22,802 bases of DNA from Thoreauomyces humboldtii (GCA_027596035.1 JADGJA010000333.1:1-22802); one strand, 5' to 3'; positions 1 to 8,899 are shown, counted from the stretch's first letter. The notes: a model not told the origin generated them from the letters alone. Numbers and translations are program-made.

Positions 1-461
1 GACAAAGAGCAGGGCCCTGCAGTGAGTGCTGGTCCCAGTCACTGACGGTCGATCTACCCCCGCACAAGTGCTCCCGCCTTGTGGTGCCATTCTGATTCGG
101 GCCTCGCCCTCCTCGTTCACCGTGGTCCATCATGCGCAAGGACATTGTTCGTAGTTTGCCGCTGGATGGTGCTCTCGCTTCCTTCCTTTCTCCTCACCTT
201 CCGGTCCCATACGTGATGCCCAGCTAAATATTCAATGGTTGATGAGATTCTTGGTCCTTCGGACCCCTGATCCCAGCGTTTTAGACATACCGAGTGAAGC
301 CTGCAGTCAGTCTTTACGGAAGCCAACTTTGTGGCACTGCCGCATGCGACATGTGCGAACTCTTCCTCCAGGACGAACGTATGCTGGTCTGCTGAAGCTG
401 CTATGCAGAGGAGAGCCAGGATCCAGAGGGAGAGGGTATGCGGTGTTGTAGTGCTGAGCAT
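1..461 (-). CDS. SDF2-like MIR-domain secretory protein, 5' part (partial)
   Basis: This is the N-terminal part of a protein like stromal cell-derived factor 2, a family of ER-lumen MIR-domain proteins linked to glycoprotein folding. Exons are 291-461, 198-223 (26 nt) and 1-41, then the gene leaves the window. Introns are 224-290 (gtatgt...tttag) and 42-197 (gtgagg...gtcag). The protein opens with a signal peptide (core LSLWILALLCIAASA), followed by FVLEEEFAHVACGSATKLAS, then RLHS and, after splicing, YGTGSDWDQHSLQG. This matches the family pattern CGS.xKL...RLHSH...YGSGSGQQSVTG. The start at 461 is preferred because the signal peptide then begins at once; an in-frame ATG at 500 would add 13 residues. 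The gene diverges from the V-ATPase gene. The unspliced frame also stays open to 117, but that reading breaks the MIR motif. Family assignment is fairly sure; the second intron is less so. Confidence 0.72.
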
Positions 462-753
462 GGCTGCGTGATCTACGATTGTTGCTGCGGTGGCGGGCAA
501 AGTGAAGGAAGGACGACGCGGTAATGAGGGCCGTCGTGAGCCCTAAATGCTTGACTCGTGGGTCAGAGTTAGGGCTGCAGCAGCTGGTTGTGTGTGTGTG
601 TGTGTCGGTCTGCCTGGGTTCCCCGTTGGTTACGTCTCCCTCTGTCGCAGGAACCTCCTCTAATCTCGCTCGCATAGAAACTTGCAGGACCGTCAGCTAT
701 CCTGCAACTCAGAACTTCCCCTTCATCCCACCCGCAAACGCTCCTCCATCACA
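462..753. promoter_or_regulatory. Divergent intergenic region between SDF2-like gene and V-ATPase c
   Basis: About 290 bp separate the two divergently transcribed start codons, so both core promoters and 5' leaders must lie here. It contains a TG microsatellite (589-605) and a pyrimidine-rich stretch just before the V-ATPase ATG. No TATA box or specific factor site could be called with confidence. Confidence 0.45.
589..605. repeat. (TG)n microsatellite
   Basis: An uninterrupted TG dinucleotide run of about 17 nt lies inside the shared intergenic region. It is long enough to vary in length between isolates. Confidence 0.8.
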
Positions 754-1827
754 ATGTCGGTCGTCTTCACGGAAGGTTGTCCCGTCTACAGGTACGGAGA
801 TGACTCGCCTACATTCTCCGCCTCCTTCACGCGTCCCGTGCACCCGGCACCCATCGTGGCATGTGTGGTCCTCACTCTGTCTTCTGATTCCTCCCCGCAG
901 CCCCTTCTTCGGTGCCATGGGCTGCACCGCAGCCATCGTATTCAGCTGTAAGCTGCATCTTGCACCGGGGTTTCGTGCAATCTTGGGCGATTGTCAGGCT
1001 CAGAATTCCCCTCTCACGCATACTTTCCCGTGGTCATGCAGGCTTCGGCGCCGCGTACGGAACCGCAAAGTCCGGAGTCGGAATCTCCGTCATGGGTGTC
1101 ATGAGGCCCGAGTTGATCATGAAGAACATCGTTCCCGTATGTCATCGATTGGCTTTGATTTTCGCCGGGCATATATGTGGGGGAGTACCGGAGTACCGTG
1201 GTTAGCCGGATTTCTGACGGTGTTCATATTCTTTTCTTCCCTTTACTCGTGTGGATAGGTTGTCATGGTATGTTCGTGGGTGTAAACGAACGTCGTCGCG
1301 ATACTTCATCTGCCATATGCCATATGTATACCATTCGCTCACGCGTCACCCTCCTACAGGCTGGTATCATTGCCATCTACGGTCTCGTGGTGTCTGTCCT
1401 CGTGAGCAGTGGTCGTAAGTGGAAAATTTCCATGGACATCTCCGCTCTCGCTAGATCCTTGATGCCGATACCAATCGTCTCCTTTGTTTGCGCAGTGCAA
1501 CAGAAGATGTCCCTCTTCGCGGGTTTCATCCAACTCGCTGCAGGACTCTCCGTCGGCCTCTCCGGTCTCGCCGCCGGTTTCGCCATCGGCGTCGTCGGAG
1601 ACGCCGGCGTCCGTGGAACCGCTCAGCAGCCCAGGCTGTTCGTCGGAATGATTCTGATCCTGATTTTCGCCGAAGTGTTGGGTCTCTACGGTCTCATCGG
1701 TGAGTTTCAGGAGGAACGATCGCTGGCTGGAAATTGTACAGGAAAGGAAACTGATGCGCTTACTTACTTTTGTTCAGTCGCACTGATTCTGAACACGCGG
1801 GCCGACCCGTCGGCTGGATGCTCGTAG
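754..1827 (+). CDS. VMA3: V-type proton ATPase 16 kDa proteolipid subunit c
   Basis: This subunit forms the proton-carrying rotor ring of the Vo sector in vacuolar and endosomal membranes. Exons are 754-791, 901-947, 1042-1136, 1259-1267, 1360-1414, 1496-1699 and 1778-1827, 498 nt in total (165 aa). The family landmarks are all there in order: [92 protein letters not shown] and [13 protein letters not shown], giving four membrane helices. The proton-binding glutamate is the GAA at 1672-1674 (about residue 141). Exon 4 is a 9-nt microexon (GTTGTCATG, Val-Val-Met); without it the conserved PVVMAG motif is broken. Length is normal for the family. The symbol follows yeast VMA3; a paralogue such as the VMA11 type cannot be fully excluded, but the N-terminus favours subunit c. 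Confidence 0.95.
1259..1267 (+). other. 9-nt microexon of the V-ATPase c gene
   Basis: GTTGTCATG is flanked by a TAG acceptor on the left and a consensus gtatgt donor on the right. It supplies Val-Val-Met between KNIVP and AGIIAIYG and keeps phase 0 on both sides. The adjoining introns are 1137-1258 and 1268-1359. Confidence 0.88.
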
Positions 1828-1886
1828 AGCGCGCTTTGCCATCCATTCCGTTTTTGCTTCCTTTTTCCGATTCCCCTTACCACCTG

Positions 1887-1892
1887 AATAAA
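1887..1892 (+). terminator. AATAAA polyadenylation signal, V-ATPase c gene
   Basis: A canonical AATAAA lies 60 nt after the V-ATPase stop codon, the expected distance for a short 3' UTR. The converging Nnf1 gene ends at 2002, so the two 3' ends are only about 170 bp apart. Confidence 0.6.
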
Positions 1893-2001
1893 ACGCCTGT
1901 ACTCTCAACTAGATCCCTGAGTAGGGAGACCTTCGCGTGTAGGACTCGGGGAATCTTCCAACTTGACACCCGGACATAATTTCAAATTGCAAGGTGTACG
2001 T

Positions 2002-3129
2002 TCACCTTCCTGTTTCTATGAGGTTCTCAAGCCATACGGACCCGCCGTCCACCACCCTCTCCAACCCGTCCATGACATGCTTTTCACCCACGAATCCCCT
2101 CATGAGTGCCTCCACATCCTCTCGCGCAGCCTGGCACGCGGTCCTCCCAGCCTGTATCCTCTCTACGACCAGCGCATTCCTCCTCTCCTCCTCCTCCAGA
2201 ACCGCGTTCAACCTGGCCACTTCTGCACGCTTGGCTCGCACGGCGTGGGCGCGGACCGATTGCTCCGCCGTGACTCTTTTTCGAGGAGAAGGTTGGAAAT
2301 GTCAGAAAAAAGAAAACAGAGCCAAACGATCAAAGGCACGGCATGCGTCTCGTTGTTGTTTGCTCACCGAAAGTACATGCAGTCGTCCGTTCCCGATGGT
2401 CGTTGCGATCCTCCTCGAAGCCGGGACACAGGGGGACGAACGCCCGTCTTCGAAGGATCGGAGAGCGAGGCCTGAGCGGCCAGGATGACCTGGTCGAGTG
2501 TGTTCAGGTTCTCGGTCAGGGATCGATCGTTGTTGACGTCTTCGAACTCTTCCTGCACGGAACACCCCACTGTAAGTAAAGAAGTTTTCCCTTCTGACGG
2601 GGCAAAAGAGGGGTTTTTTGTTATATTTTATTTTTGACTTACAGTGACGGCATCCCGGATGAACTCGACGAGCTGGTCCCTCGCCGACCTCAACGCGTCC
2701 GGACTCTTTCTGGCCAGACTCGGGAACGCCTGCGCCAGTTTCTCGTAACTGGACAGAAAACAAAAAAGGGGGGTTTGAGTTCCGGCCCCCTTGGTCTGTT
2801 TACATGAGGAAGGTCACTGCTCTGTTTGGGGATTACCTGCAGTCTGCCAGACACTTTGAGAGGGCGGTCGAGAATGCGTGACGGACGAGTTGCACGCGAG
2901 GTCCGTCCTTCTGAGGTTGAGAAGGTGGAGGTACGGGGCACGGGTTCTGATGATGGGATGATGGTGGATGAGACGGTGGAGAGGATTGGAACTGGACGTT
3001 CTGCTTTGGCGGTTGTTGTTGTTCTTGTTCTTGTTGGTGTGGGAAAATGGAAAGTGGTTGCTGTTGCTGCTGCTGCTGCTGCTGGTGCTGAGGAGTCACA
3101 GGGACGGGCTGGACGGGTGGAGTCTGCAT
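2002..3129 (-). CDS. NNF1: Kinetochore protein Nnf1/PMF1 (MIS12/MIND complex subunit)
   Basis: Nnf1 is a subunit of the four-protein MIND/MIS12 complex, which links centromeric chromatin to the microtubule-binding NDC80 complex. Exons on the - strand are 2837-3129, 2643-2748, 2368-2552 and 2002-2275, 858 nt in total (285 aa); introns are 88-92 nt. The recognisable core has RVQLVRHAFSTALSKCLADC, then YEKLAQAFPSLARKSPDALR, a DQLVEFIRDAV helix, and EEFEDVNNDRSLTENLNTLD followed by QVILAAQASLSD. This fits the Nnf1 pattern of an EF-rich segment followed by a LN.LD..I.EA helix. A predicted coiled coil (RAKRAEVARLNAVLEEEERR) makes up the C-terminus. The first ~75 residues are low complexity, rich in Gln and Pro. 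The start at 3129 is the only ATG in the open frame, which extends upstream without one. The last intron uses an AAG acceptor. Family call rests on pattern, not alignment. Confidence 0.75.
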
Positions 3130-3564
3130 CTGGGAGAGATGCTCGCTGCTCTTCAGTTCCGTTGCGCTTGGTAGTACGTTGAGGTAGGAAGAGGGACGTA
3201 GAGCTGAAGGTGTGTTTGCGAAAGGGAGAAGATCGGATGGATGGGGAACGCGGTCAAGAAAGACAGCTTGTCCGATCCGTCCGACTTCCGCCGTCAGATG
3301 CTGCTACCAACCTGCCGGCTCATCCGAAAATCTCGACCCTATCAGAGAACCAGGTATTGATTGATATCCATAGTCGATAGGATAATTGCCTGCCTCTGCC
3401 ACTCATTCATAAAGCCAGCCGATCCACGGAAGGAGAAAGGGATGAAATGGTGGGATCAGAGGAATTGAAATAAAATCGCTACGGAGGCCCAAAAAAAAGA
3501 AAGGAGGAAGGAAAGGGAAGAGTGACGCAAAGGCAAAGCGCGTGCAAGAAGAGTGCGTGACGCT
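3130..3564. promoter_or_regulatory. Intergenic region upstream of Nnf1
   Basis: This 435-bp interval lies between the bZIP stop codon and the Nnf1 start codon, both genes being on the - strand. It should hold the bZIP 3' UTR and the Nnf1 promoter. The Nnf1 frame stays open to about 3315 without an ATG, so a missed upstream 5' exon is possible. No further gene is visible. Confidence 0.4.
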
Positions 3565-5400
3565 TTAGCGCTGCGATGAAGGTTGCTGGTGCTGCGAATG
3601 CTGTTGTGGATGTGGTAGTGCCTGATGATGGTGATGCTGTTGCTGCTGTTGTAAGTGATGCGACGACGGTTGAGAGTGCGAATGTTGTTGCGAGTGGTGT
3701 TGCTGCTGCTCCTGCTGCGGATGCTGAGGATGCGTTGGCGAGATGTGATGAGATTGCTGCTGCTGCTGATGTTGCGCTCCAAGTTGGGGTAGCGGCCCAA
3801 ACTGCAAGTGGAAAAGGATAAATATGATGTCCATCCCTGATGCTCGACTCCATCCGCGATGTATACCTGAGATGTAGCATTGTACTGGTGGATCACGTTG
3901 CATTGACAGTTCCGATGAAGAAGTAATTGACCTTTTAGCAATAGAGCCTCCTCCTTGAGCTGGGCGACCACTTGCTGCAACTGCCTGTTGCTCTGTCCGA
4001 TTTCGGATGACCGGGATTCCAGATCCTGCAACCATTGCTTCTTCTTCGTGCGGCATTTCGACGCGGCGAGTCGATTGCGCTCCAGGAACCGCTTCCGCTT
4101 GTCGTCCTGTTCCTCCTCGGTCGGCGGCGCCTTTCGCTTCCGAGTACCAGGAGTTCCACTACCGCTAACGCTAGGAGATTTAGACCCGGACCCGCCGTTG
4201 TCATCACTCATGTCCTCGTCGTCGGAATAACCCGTCTTTGTGTCGATGGGCGGGCCGGTAAATGCAGGAGGTTTAGATTCCGACTTGACGGATTTCGTGG
4301 CCTTCTTTTTCGACTTTGGTTTCGCAAAAGCTTTGTCTTCAGCGCCAGTCTTGGACGCCCCGCTGATGCTGTTGCTTTTCTCAATGCTGGACCGTCGATC
4401 TGCGACGCTGGTAGGTGGCGCCGGAAGGAACGGCTGGGATCTTTCGAGAGGCGGTTGCAAGGGGTGCCCTTGCATGTGCAGCGGGAATTGTGGTAGAGAA
4501 TACGGCGCTTGTGCCTGGAATTGGTTTTGAGACGACGGAGCATACTGAGGCTGCTGAAGCTGAAGCGGCTGTTGATCATGCAAATGTTGCGGCGGCATGT
4601 ACTGTTGAGGATAGGATGGTCGGTCGATGTTCGCACGCGATCCTTCAGACGGAAGCATCGCTCGCGGAGCCGCCACACCAGCCGTTGGGGGATATACGTC
4701 GGGCGCTACTGGATCGGCGGCCGGTGCAGACGCGGGACTACTGATGGATTTCATGCGTGGTCGCTTGATTGGCAACTGAAGCCCAAATTGCGCCGGAGGT
4801 TGTGGAACGATAGGGACGACCACGTCAGCTGAGGCTGCGGCAGCTGCCAGCACCGGTGCAGCATCAAACGGGGAGATGGCAAACATCGGATCGTTGAATG
4901 CTGGATCCGGCATTGCTCCTACCGATTGCGGGAACGCCGGGGACGCTCCCGGATTTGACGGTGGTGCAGGTGAAAGCGCAATGGAGAATGGTGGCGTCGC
5001 GTCCCATATCTGTGATTCGAGGTCTGCCGAGGCGATCGAGGCGGCATCTGTCACCGCTGGTGCGTTCTCTATCGCCAGCATGGGGACGGGCGCGGCGGTG
5101 GCGTCCGGGTCGACCTTTTCAGTGAAGCTGAGCTCGAAGGGATTGAAGTCACCGGAGCAATACCGGGTGATGAGTCCGGGCGTGAACTTGAAGTTGACGA
5201 ACTCTTGCAGGAACCGCGTGGGCGTCTCGACGCCAGCGTCTGATGCGAGGGAGGGACGGTGTCAGGGTACCTAACAAAGAGAGCGGGGCGGAGCACTCTG
5301 CCTGTCACGCACCTATGCCGTTCCCGACGCCGCCCATGAAAGCAAAGTCCGAGTGCATCATGAGAGAGGAAGGTCCGGAAAGGTCCACTTCAGGAAGCAT
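3565..5400 (-). CDS. Atf1/CREB-type bZIP transcription factor
   Basis: This is a nuclear sequence-specific DNA-binding protein of the fungal Atf1/CREB class, which acts in stress responses downstream of stress MAP kinases in studied fungi. Exons on the - strand are 5313-5400, 3867-5239 and 3565-3801, 1698 nt in total (565 aa). The basic region KRKRFLERNRLAASKCRTKK, then KQWLQDLE, starts near residue 405 and is followed by a leucine-zipper helix and QLLLHRNCQC, typical of Atf1-like zippers. The N-terminal part has FVNFKFTPGLITRYCSGDFN followed by PFELSF, resembling the NPFE.SF core of the Aft1_HRA domain. The middle is Pro/Gln-rich. The last exon is almost entirely Gln/His/Ser/Pro. Reading straight through the 65-nt intron at 3802-3866 gives a longer but compositionally different tail; the spliced tail restores GPLPQLG and is preferred. 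The start at 5400 is the first ATG in frame after an upstream TAG. Confidence 0.85.
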
Positions 5401-5940
5401 TGCCGCGAGACTAGTGAAGAGTGCCGGTGGCGTAGGAGGAGCGAAGGAAGATGAAGGGATGGGAGAGGTGGCAGCCCGACGAACGCCCTAGCAGTGGAAA
5501 GTTGAGCTGGTTGATCCAGTCGAAGGGGAGTGCACAAGAGTTGTCGCCGCCAAGTACTGTAGGAATGGCTTGAGTGATCGGTTAGGAGTCGGTACGGACG
5601 ACAGAGAGGAAGCAGATGCGGGGGGGAGACGGTGGGAGAGAGAGACAGCAGCTTCGAGGAGGCCCGACAGACCGACAGACAGAAGGGCGAAAGACGAAGG
5701 AAGAGACGGGGGGTTGTGAGCGAGGGGAAAAGAGAGACGGGGGACCAAAAAGGGGAAACCGCAAGAGGGGAAAACGAGGCGACCTTCCCTTGGGCCGAGG
5801 CAGACCAGACTCCACTCTCAAAGGCCTAGATGGGGTCCCTATTTGCTTGTCCCGGCGTCCTGCTGGGTTCACGTTCCCGGTCTTCGGTCCCTTACCCCAC
5901 ACACACATCGGGGCTTTCCCTGGATGGTTCCTGCCGACAG
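5401..5940. promoter_or_regulatory. Upstream region of the bZIP gene, purine-rich on the + strand
   Basis: This interval must include the bZIP promoter and leader, transcribed leftwards. From about 5580 to 5790 the + strand is strongly purine-rich (long GA/GGGA runs), a strand asymmetry common in fungal leaders and promoters. Several frames are open here only because of this composition. Any upstream exon of the ancestral Fanzor gene would also lie here, but none could be identified. Confidence 0.4.
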
Positions 5941-6012
5941 GTCGCGTCGATCGCCTTTCGTTTGGACGGGAAGAGGTCCTCTGTCACACGAGCTTCTCAA
6001 CGTCGGGTTCCG
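5941..6012 (+). pseudogene. Possible displaced upstream exon of the Fanzor gene
   Basis: The 72-nt segment is bounded by an acceptor-like end (ctgccgacag) and a good donor (gtaagc at 6013-6018). In the frame that ends in phase 1 it reads RVDRLSFGREEVLCHTSFST then SGS. Joined to the exon that starts on the opposite strand at 6795, it would restore a glycine codon and the frame. The frame fits and the position is where the 5' flank of an inverted segment should lie, but the peptide itself has no diagnostic motif. Tentative. Confidence 0.3.
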
Positions 6013-6022
6013 GTAAGCTCAC

Positions 6023-6795
6023 AGCGCGGGTGTCTGCTCTCCTAGCTGCTCTCGTTCATCTGGCAACCCGACGACATTCTCCACTGCCCTTGTATCGTAT
6101 TCTCCAAGGTCTTGACTGAAGAACAAGTACGTACGTACGGGGAGAAAAAGGGAAGTAGTCGAGGAACGTCCTCCTTCAGTGCGCGCACACGAGCTCGATA
6201 TTCTTGGAGACGGATCTTGCCGGCCCGCGTCTTGTCCATGCTGAGGTACTTGACAACCGTCTTAAGCTAAAGAAGATGAGATCAGAACTTGCACGATCTC
6301 ACCAGCCCAGTCCATGCCGATAACGTCTCGTTGCTGGTCACTGTCCTTCCCGCTCCCACATCGCCGTCGCCGCGCCGTCCCGTCCCCCTCATGCCGGAAA
6401 ACTTACCATCAGCTGTCTGTTGACATATTCTATCACCTTGTCGTACATGTGCTCCTGGACGTTGACCTTGAGGTCGATGAGAATGCTCTCGGCAAGGTAA
6501 TTCGCCTGTTCAACCATGTGAGCTACAATAGAAGGGTACCCAGTGTACAGTTGGTCACTTACTTGCTGATGGCATCCTATCAATCCGTGGTGCTGGAGTC
6601 CGAAGATGGTGATATACCAGTTGATGACCACGCGTTCTTGCGTGTTTCGCTGAGAACTTGCAAAGTTGATCATCTCGACGTACTGGGCGATCTTGACCTT
6701 GGTGAGGACGGGAAAGGGGAGGAACGGGTTTACTATCCACCACTTGATGAGGTAGGTGGTGTGCCGTGCAAGGTCTTGTACGATGCTGATGTAGC
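6023..6795 (-). pseudogene. Inverted N-terminal half of a Fanzor (TnpB-like) nuclease gene
   Basis: This is read on the - strand as exons 6407-6795, 6139-6266 and 6023-6115. The first intron (6267-6406) has a perfect gtaagt donor and ctttag acceptor. The peptide includes ISIVQDLARHTTYLIKWWIV, then NYLAESILIDLKVNVQEHMY and DKVIEYVNRQLM, then KIRLQEYRARVRALKEDV, and VENVVGLPDEREQLGE. The order (a helix with HTTYLIKWWI, a sI.IDLKVNV..H helix leading to YVN, then an lK.D segment) resembles the N-terminal region of Fanzor/TnpB proteins. There is no start codon in place and no nuclease domain follows on this strand. The missing continuation lies head to head on the + strand from 6818. A 23-nt stretch (6116-6138) with donor and acceptor ends separates two frames and may be a shrunken intron. 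Identity is inferred from pattern and context. Confidence 0.62.
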
Positions 6796-7247
6796 CTGTC
6801 AAACGTCGTCTTGCCAGGAAGTTCCTCAGCATCCTTCCGCCCAAGAGACTCGCCCGAGATGACTTCGATCTGGCACTGGACCTTCACAAGGCTCCGGGAG
6901 CGTACATCGTGGCATACTGCAAGCTCAACCAATTCTACGAAGCCGTGGAGTACCCTCTCTTCAACACTGTACCCCTCCGTCGAACGCACGTGCAATCAAG
7001 GGTCCACATTGATACCACTATTCTTCATGTCAACATTCTTGGCCCTGTTCAACCCCGCGAAATCAACCAAGAGGCAAAGAGGAAATGGGATGATGTCCTC
7101 CGTACTGACAAGAAGATCTTCAAGAAGTATTCTGGTTTGGAGTTCGCCCACTCGATCTACACTGACGGAGTCGCTGTCAGTATCTTGGTGCAGGTATGTG
7201 ACGGGTGGCAGCGGCGGGGGCGTGACCAGATGGCGGTAGCAGTGGCG

Positions 7248-7289
7248 GTGACGGACGGGAGACATGTGACAGTGACGGACAGGAGACAT
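7248..7289. repeat. Short tandem repeat in Fanzor intron
   Basis: Two 18-nt copies differing at one base (gtgacggacgggagacat and gtgacggacaggagacat) lie 24 nt apart within the 279-nt intron 7194-7472. The whole intron is unusually GC-rich and long for this locus. Confidence 0.8.
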
Positions 7290-7816
7290 GGTCCCCGCTA
7301 TGAGCATCTCAACGCACGAGCTCGTCGAGATGGTGGAGAGCGCTCGCCCCTCACATCAGGACCGCCCGGTGCCGGAACTCGACGGGGACAGCAAAGGACG
7401 GGGAAGGCGAAGGCGGCAAAGGAAGGGTGACGGCTTCGCGACGGATTCTAAATGCATTCTCTTATTTCATAGCCACCGGGTGCGAAGAAGAAGAGCATGG
7501 GAAAGAAGAAATCACCTAGCAAAGCGGAACAGAAGCGTACTCTCGCCGCAAAATACGTCACAGAGAACCTTCCAGCATTGCAGCGTGCAGACGAGTATGC
7601 CAAGATCGTCTACATCGATCCCAACAAGAGAGATCTCCTGTACTGCATGGACTCTAGTGGACAGAAGCTTTGATACACCTCCATGCAGAGAGACAGGGAG
7701 ACGAAGAGACGGGTATTCGCAAAGGTATGTTACAAGTGACAGACGGTTTGATGGAGGCTACGGCAAAGAAGGACTGGAACCGCGATGGAGGCCTCAGCGC
7801 CGCGAAATTGGCGTCG

Positions 7817-7880
7817 GGCAGCTCAGGATAGCGTCGGCGCAGCGGAATTGACGTTGGGGCAGCTCAGGATGGCGTCGGCG
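7817..7880. repeat. GC-rich minisatellite in Fanzor intron
   Basis: The motif ggcagctcaggat followed by a/g and gcgtcggcg occurs at 7817-7839 and 7858-7880 (41-nt period). Degenerate pieces (gcgtcggcg, gcgcagcgg) continue to about 7940. It fills much of the 281-nt intron 7725-8005. Confidence 0.8.
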
Positions 7881-8540
7881 TGTCGGCGTAGGCGGTCGGC
7901 TTCGGCGCAGCGGAGGATGGCGTCGACGCAGCGGAGAAAGACGGTCACTGGCGCTGATTGAGACTGAGGTTACCCGCCGCAGACAGCTGACAAATTTCTC
8001 TACAGGCAAGAGAGTAAAGAGCCGAACTACTGAACGATCTAGTAACCCCCCCTTCAAAGACGATGGAGCACAGAGCCTTCGAGGCTTACATCCGTTTTCA
8101 GGTATGGAGCTCAACCTCATTCACAAAAGGCGGCTACTGACGTTGAGAGCAGGTGCAACACGGTCCGCGCCTCACCGACTTCTACGCCTCCAGAGATGAC
8201 GCGCATTTGAAGGAGCGTCTGAAGGCGTATTCTTTGAGGCAAAGCTCAGAGGCCAAACTCATCAACGCCATGAAGAGCAAGTTCGATGGAGGGATGCAGA
8301 AGAGGTTCAAGATCGTGCTGGGAGACTGGAGAGACGGCGGGCACACCGCAAAGTTCCAGACATCATCAAAGACATCCGGTGGGCGCAAGACTTTCACAGC
8401 AGCACAGATCCCTTGGTGAGTACGGTGGCGGTGGCGGCGGTGACTTTAACTCCTGACTGATCCTATTCGTTATGGCATGTAGGTTCCTCATCAACGAGTA
8501 CCTCACGTTCTCCATCTGCCCGATCGGAGAGCAACTCGCA

Positions 8541-8562
8541 GACGGCAGCATGACGGCAGCAT
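8541..8562 (+). repeat. 11-bp tandem duplication causing a frameshift
   Basis: The unit gacggcagcat is present twice in direct tandem (8541-8551 and 8552-8562). With one copy, the Fanzor frame runs on from the NEYLTFSIC segment into SMTYHKVWKK; with two copies it hits a stop at once. This is a recent-looking loss-of-function lesion because the copies are identical. Confidence 0.92.
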
Positions 8563-8899
8563 GACCTATCACAAGGTCTGGAAGAAAGTCGTCCCGAAGC
8601 GACCCAGCCCACGGCCATGGAGGGCGAGGACAGGACAGTTGACCGACGTTCACGGTTTGTTGGGGTGCAACCACCCGCAATGTGTACAACAAACCTTCCA
8701 CGTCAGCAACTTCCTCCAAGGCCAACGAGTCCGCTACTTCAACCGCGACACCTTCAGCGTCCGCAACATGAGAAGCATCGTCCAGTCCCATCTGCAAGGG
8801 TATGGAAGACCGGAAGCTTTCAGGCGGGCACCTCAAGCGAGGCCGAGGCCCAGAAACGCTGGGAGGGGCAGGGGGAGGGGTAGAGGCAGAATACCCCCT

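Noticed and set aside
117..500. Unspliced 127-aa secreted protein
   Set aside because: Splicing out 224-290 (gtatgt...tttag) restores the MIR-domain RLHS...YGTGS motif, so the gene is better read as a partial SDF2-like protein.
3061..3085. CTG/CAG run as a possible CRISPR-like or satellite array
   Set aside because: It is a simple codon repeat inside the Gln-rich part of the Nnf1 coding exon, with no spacers.
6314..6862. Long + strand open frame across the inverted Fanzor half
   Set aside because: It is the antisense shadow of the - strand exons; it has no domain, and the - strand reading shows both consensus splice sites and Fanzor-like helices.
7473..8101. Rescue of the Fanzor reading frame by other splice sites that skip the TGA and TAA
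   Set aside because: Skipping would remove the conserved YTSMQRDRETKRR block, and the 11-bp duplication would still break the frame downstream.
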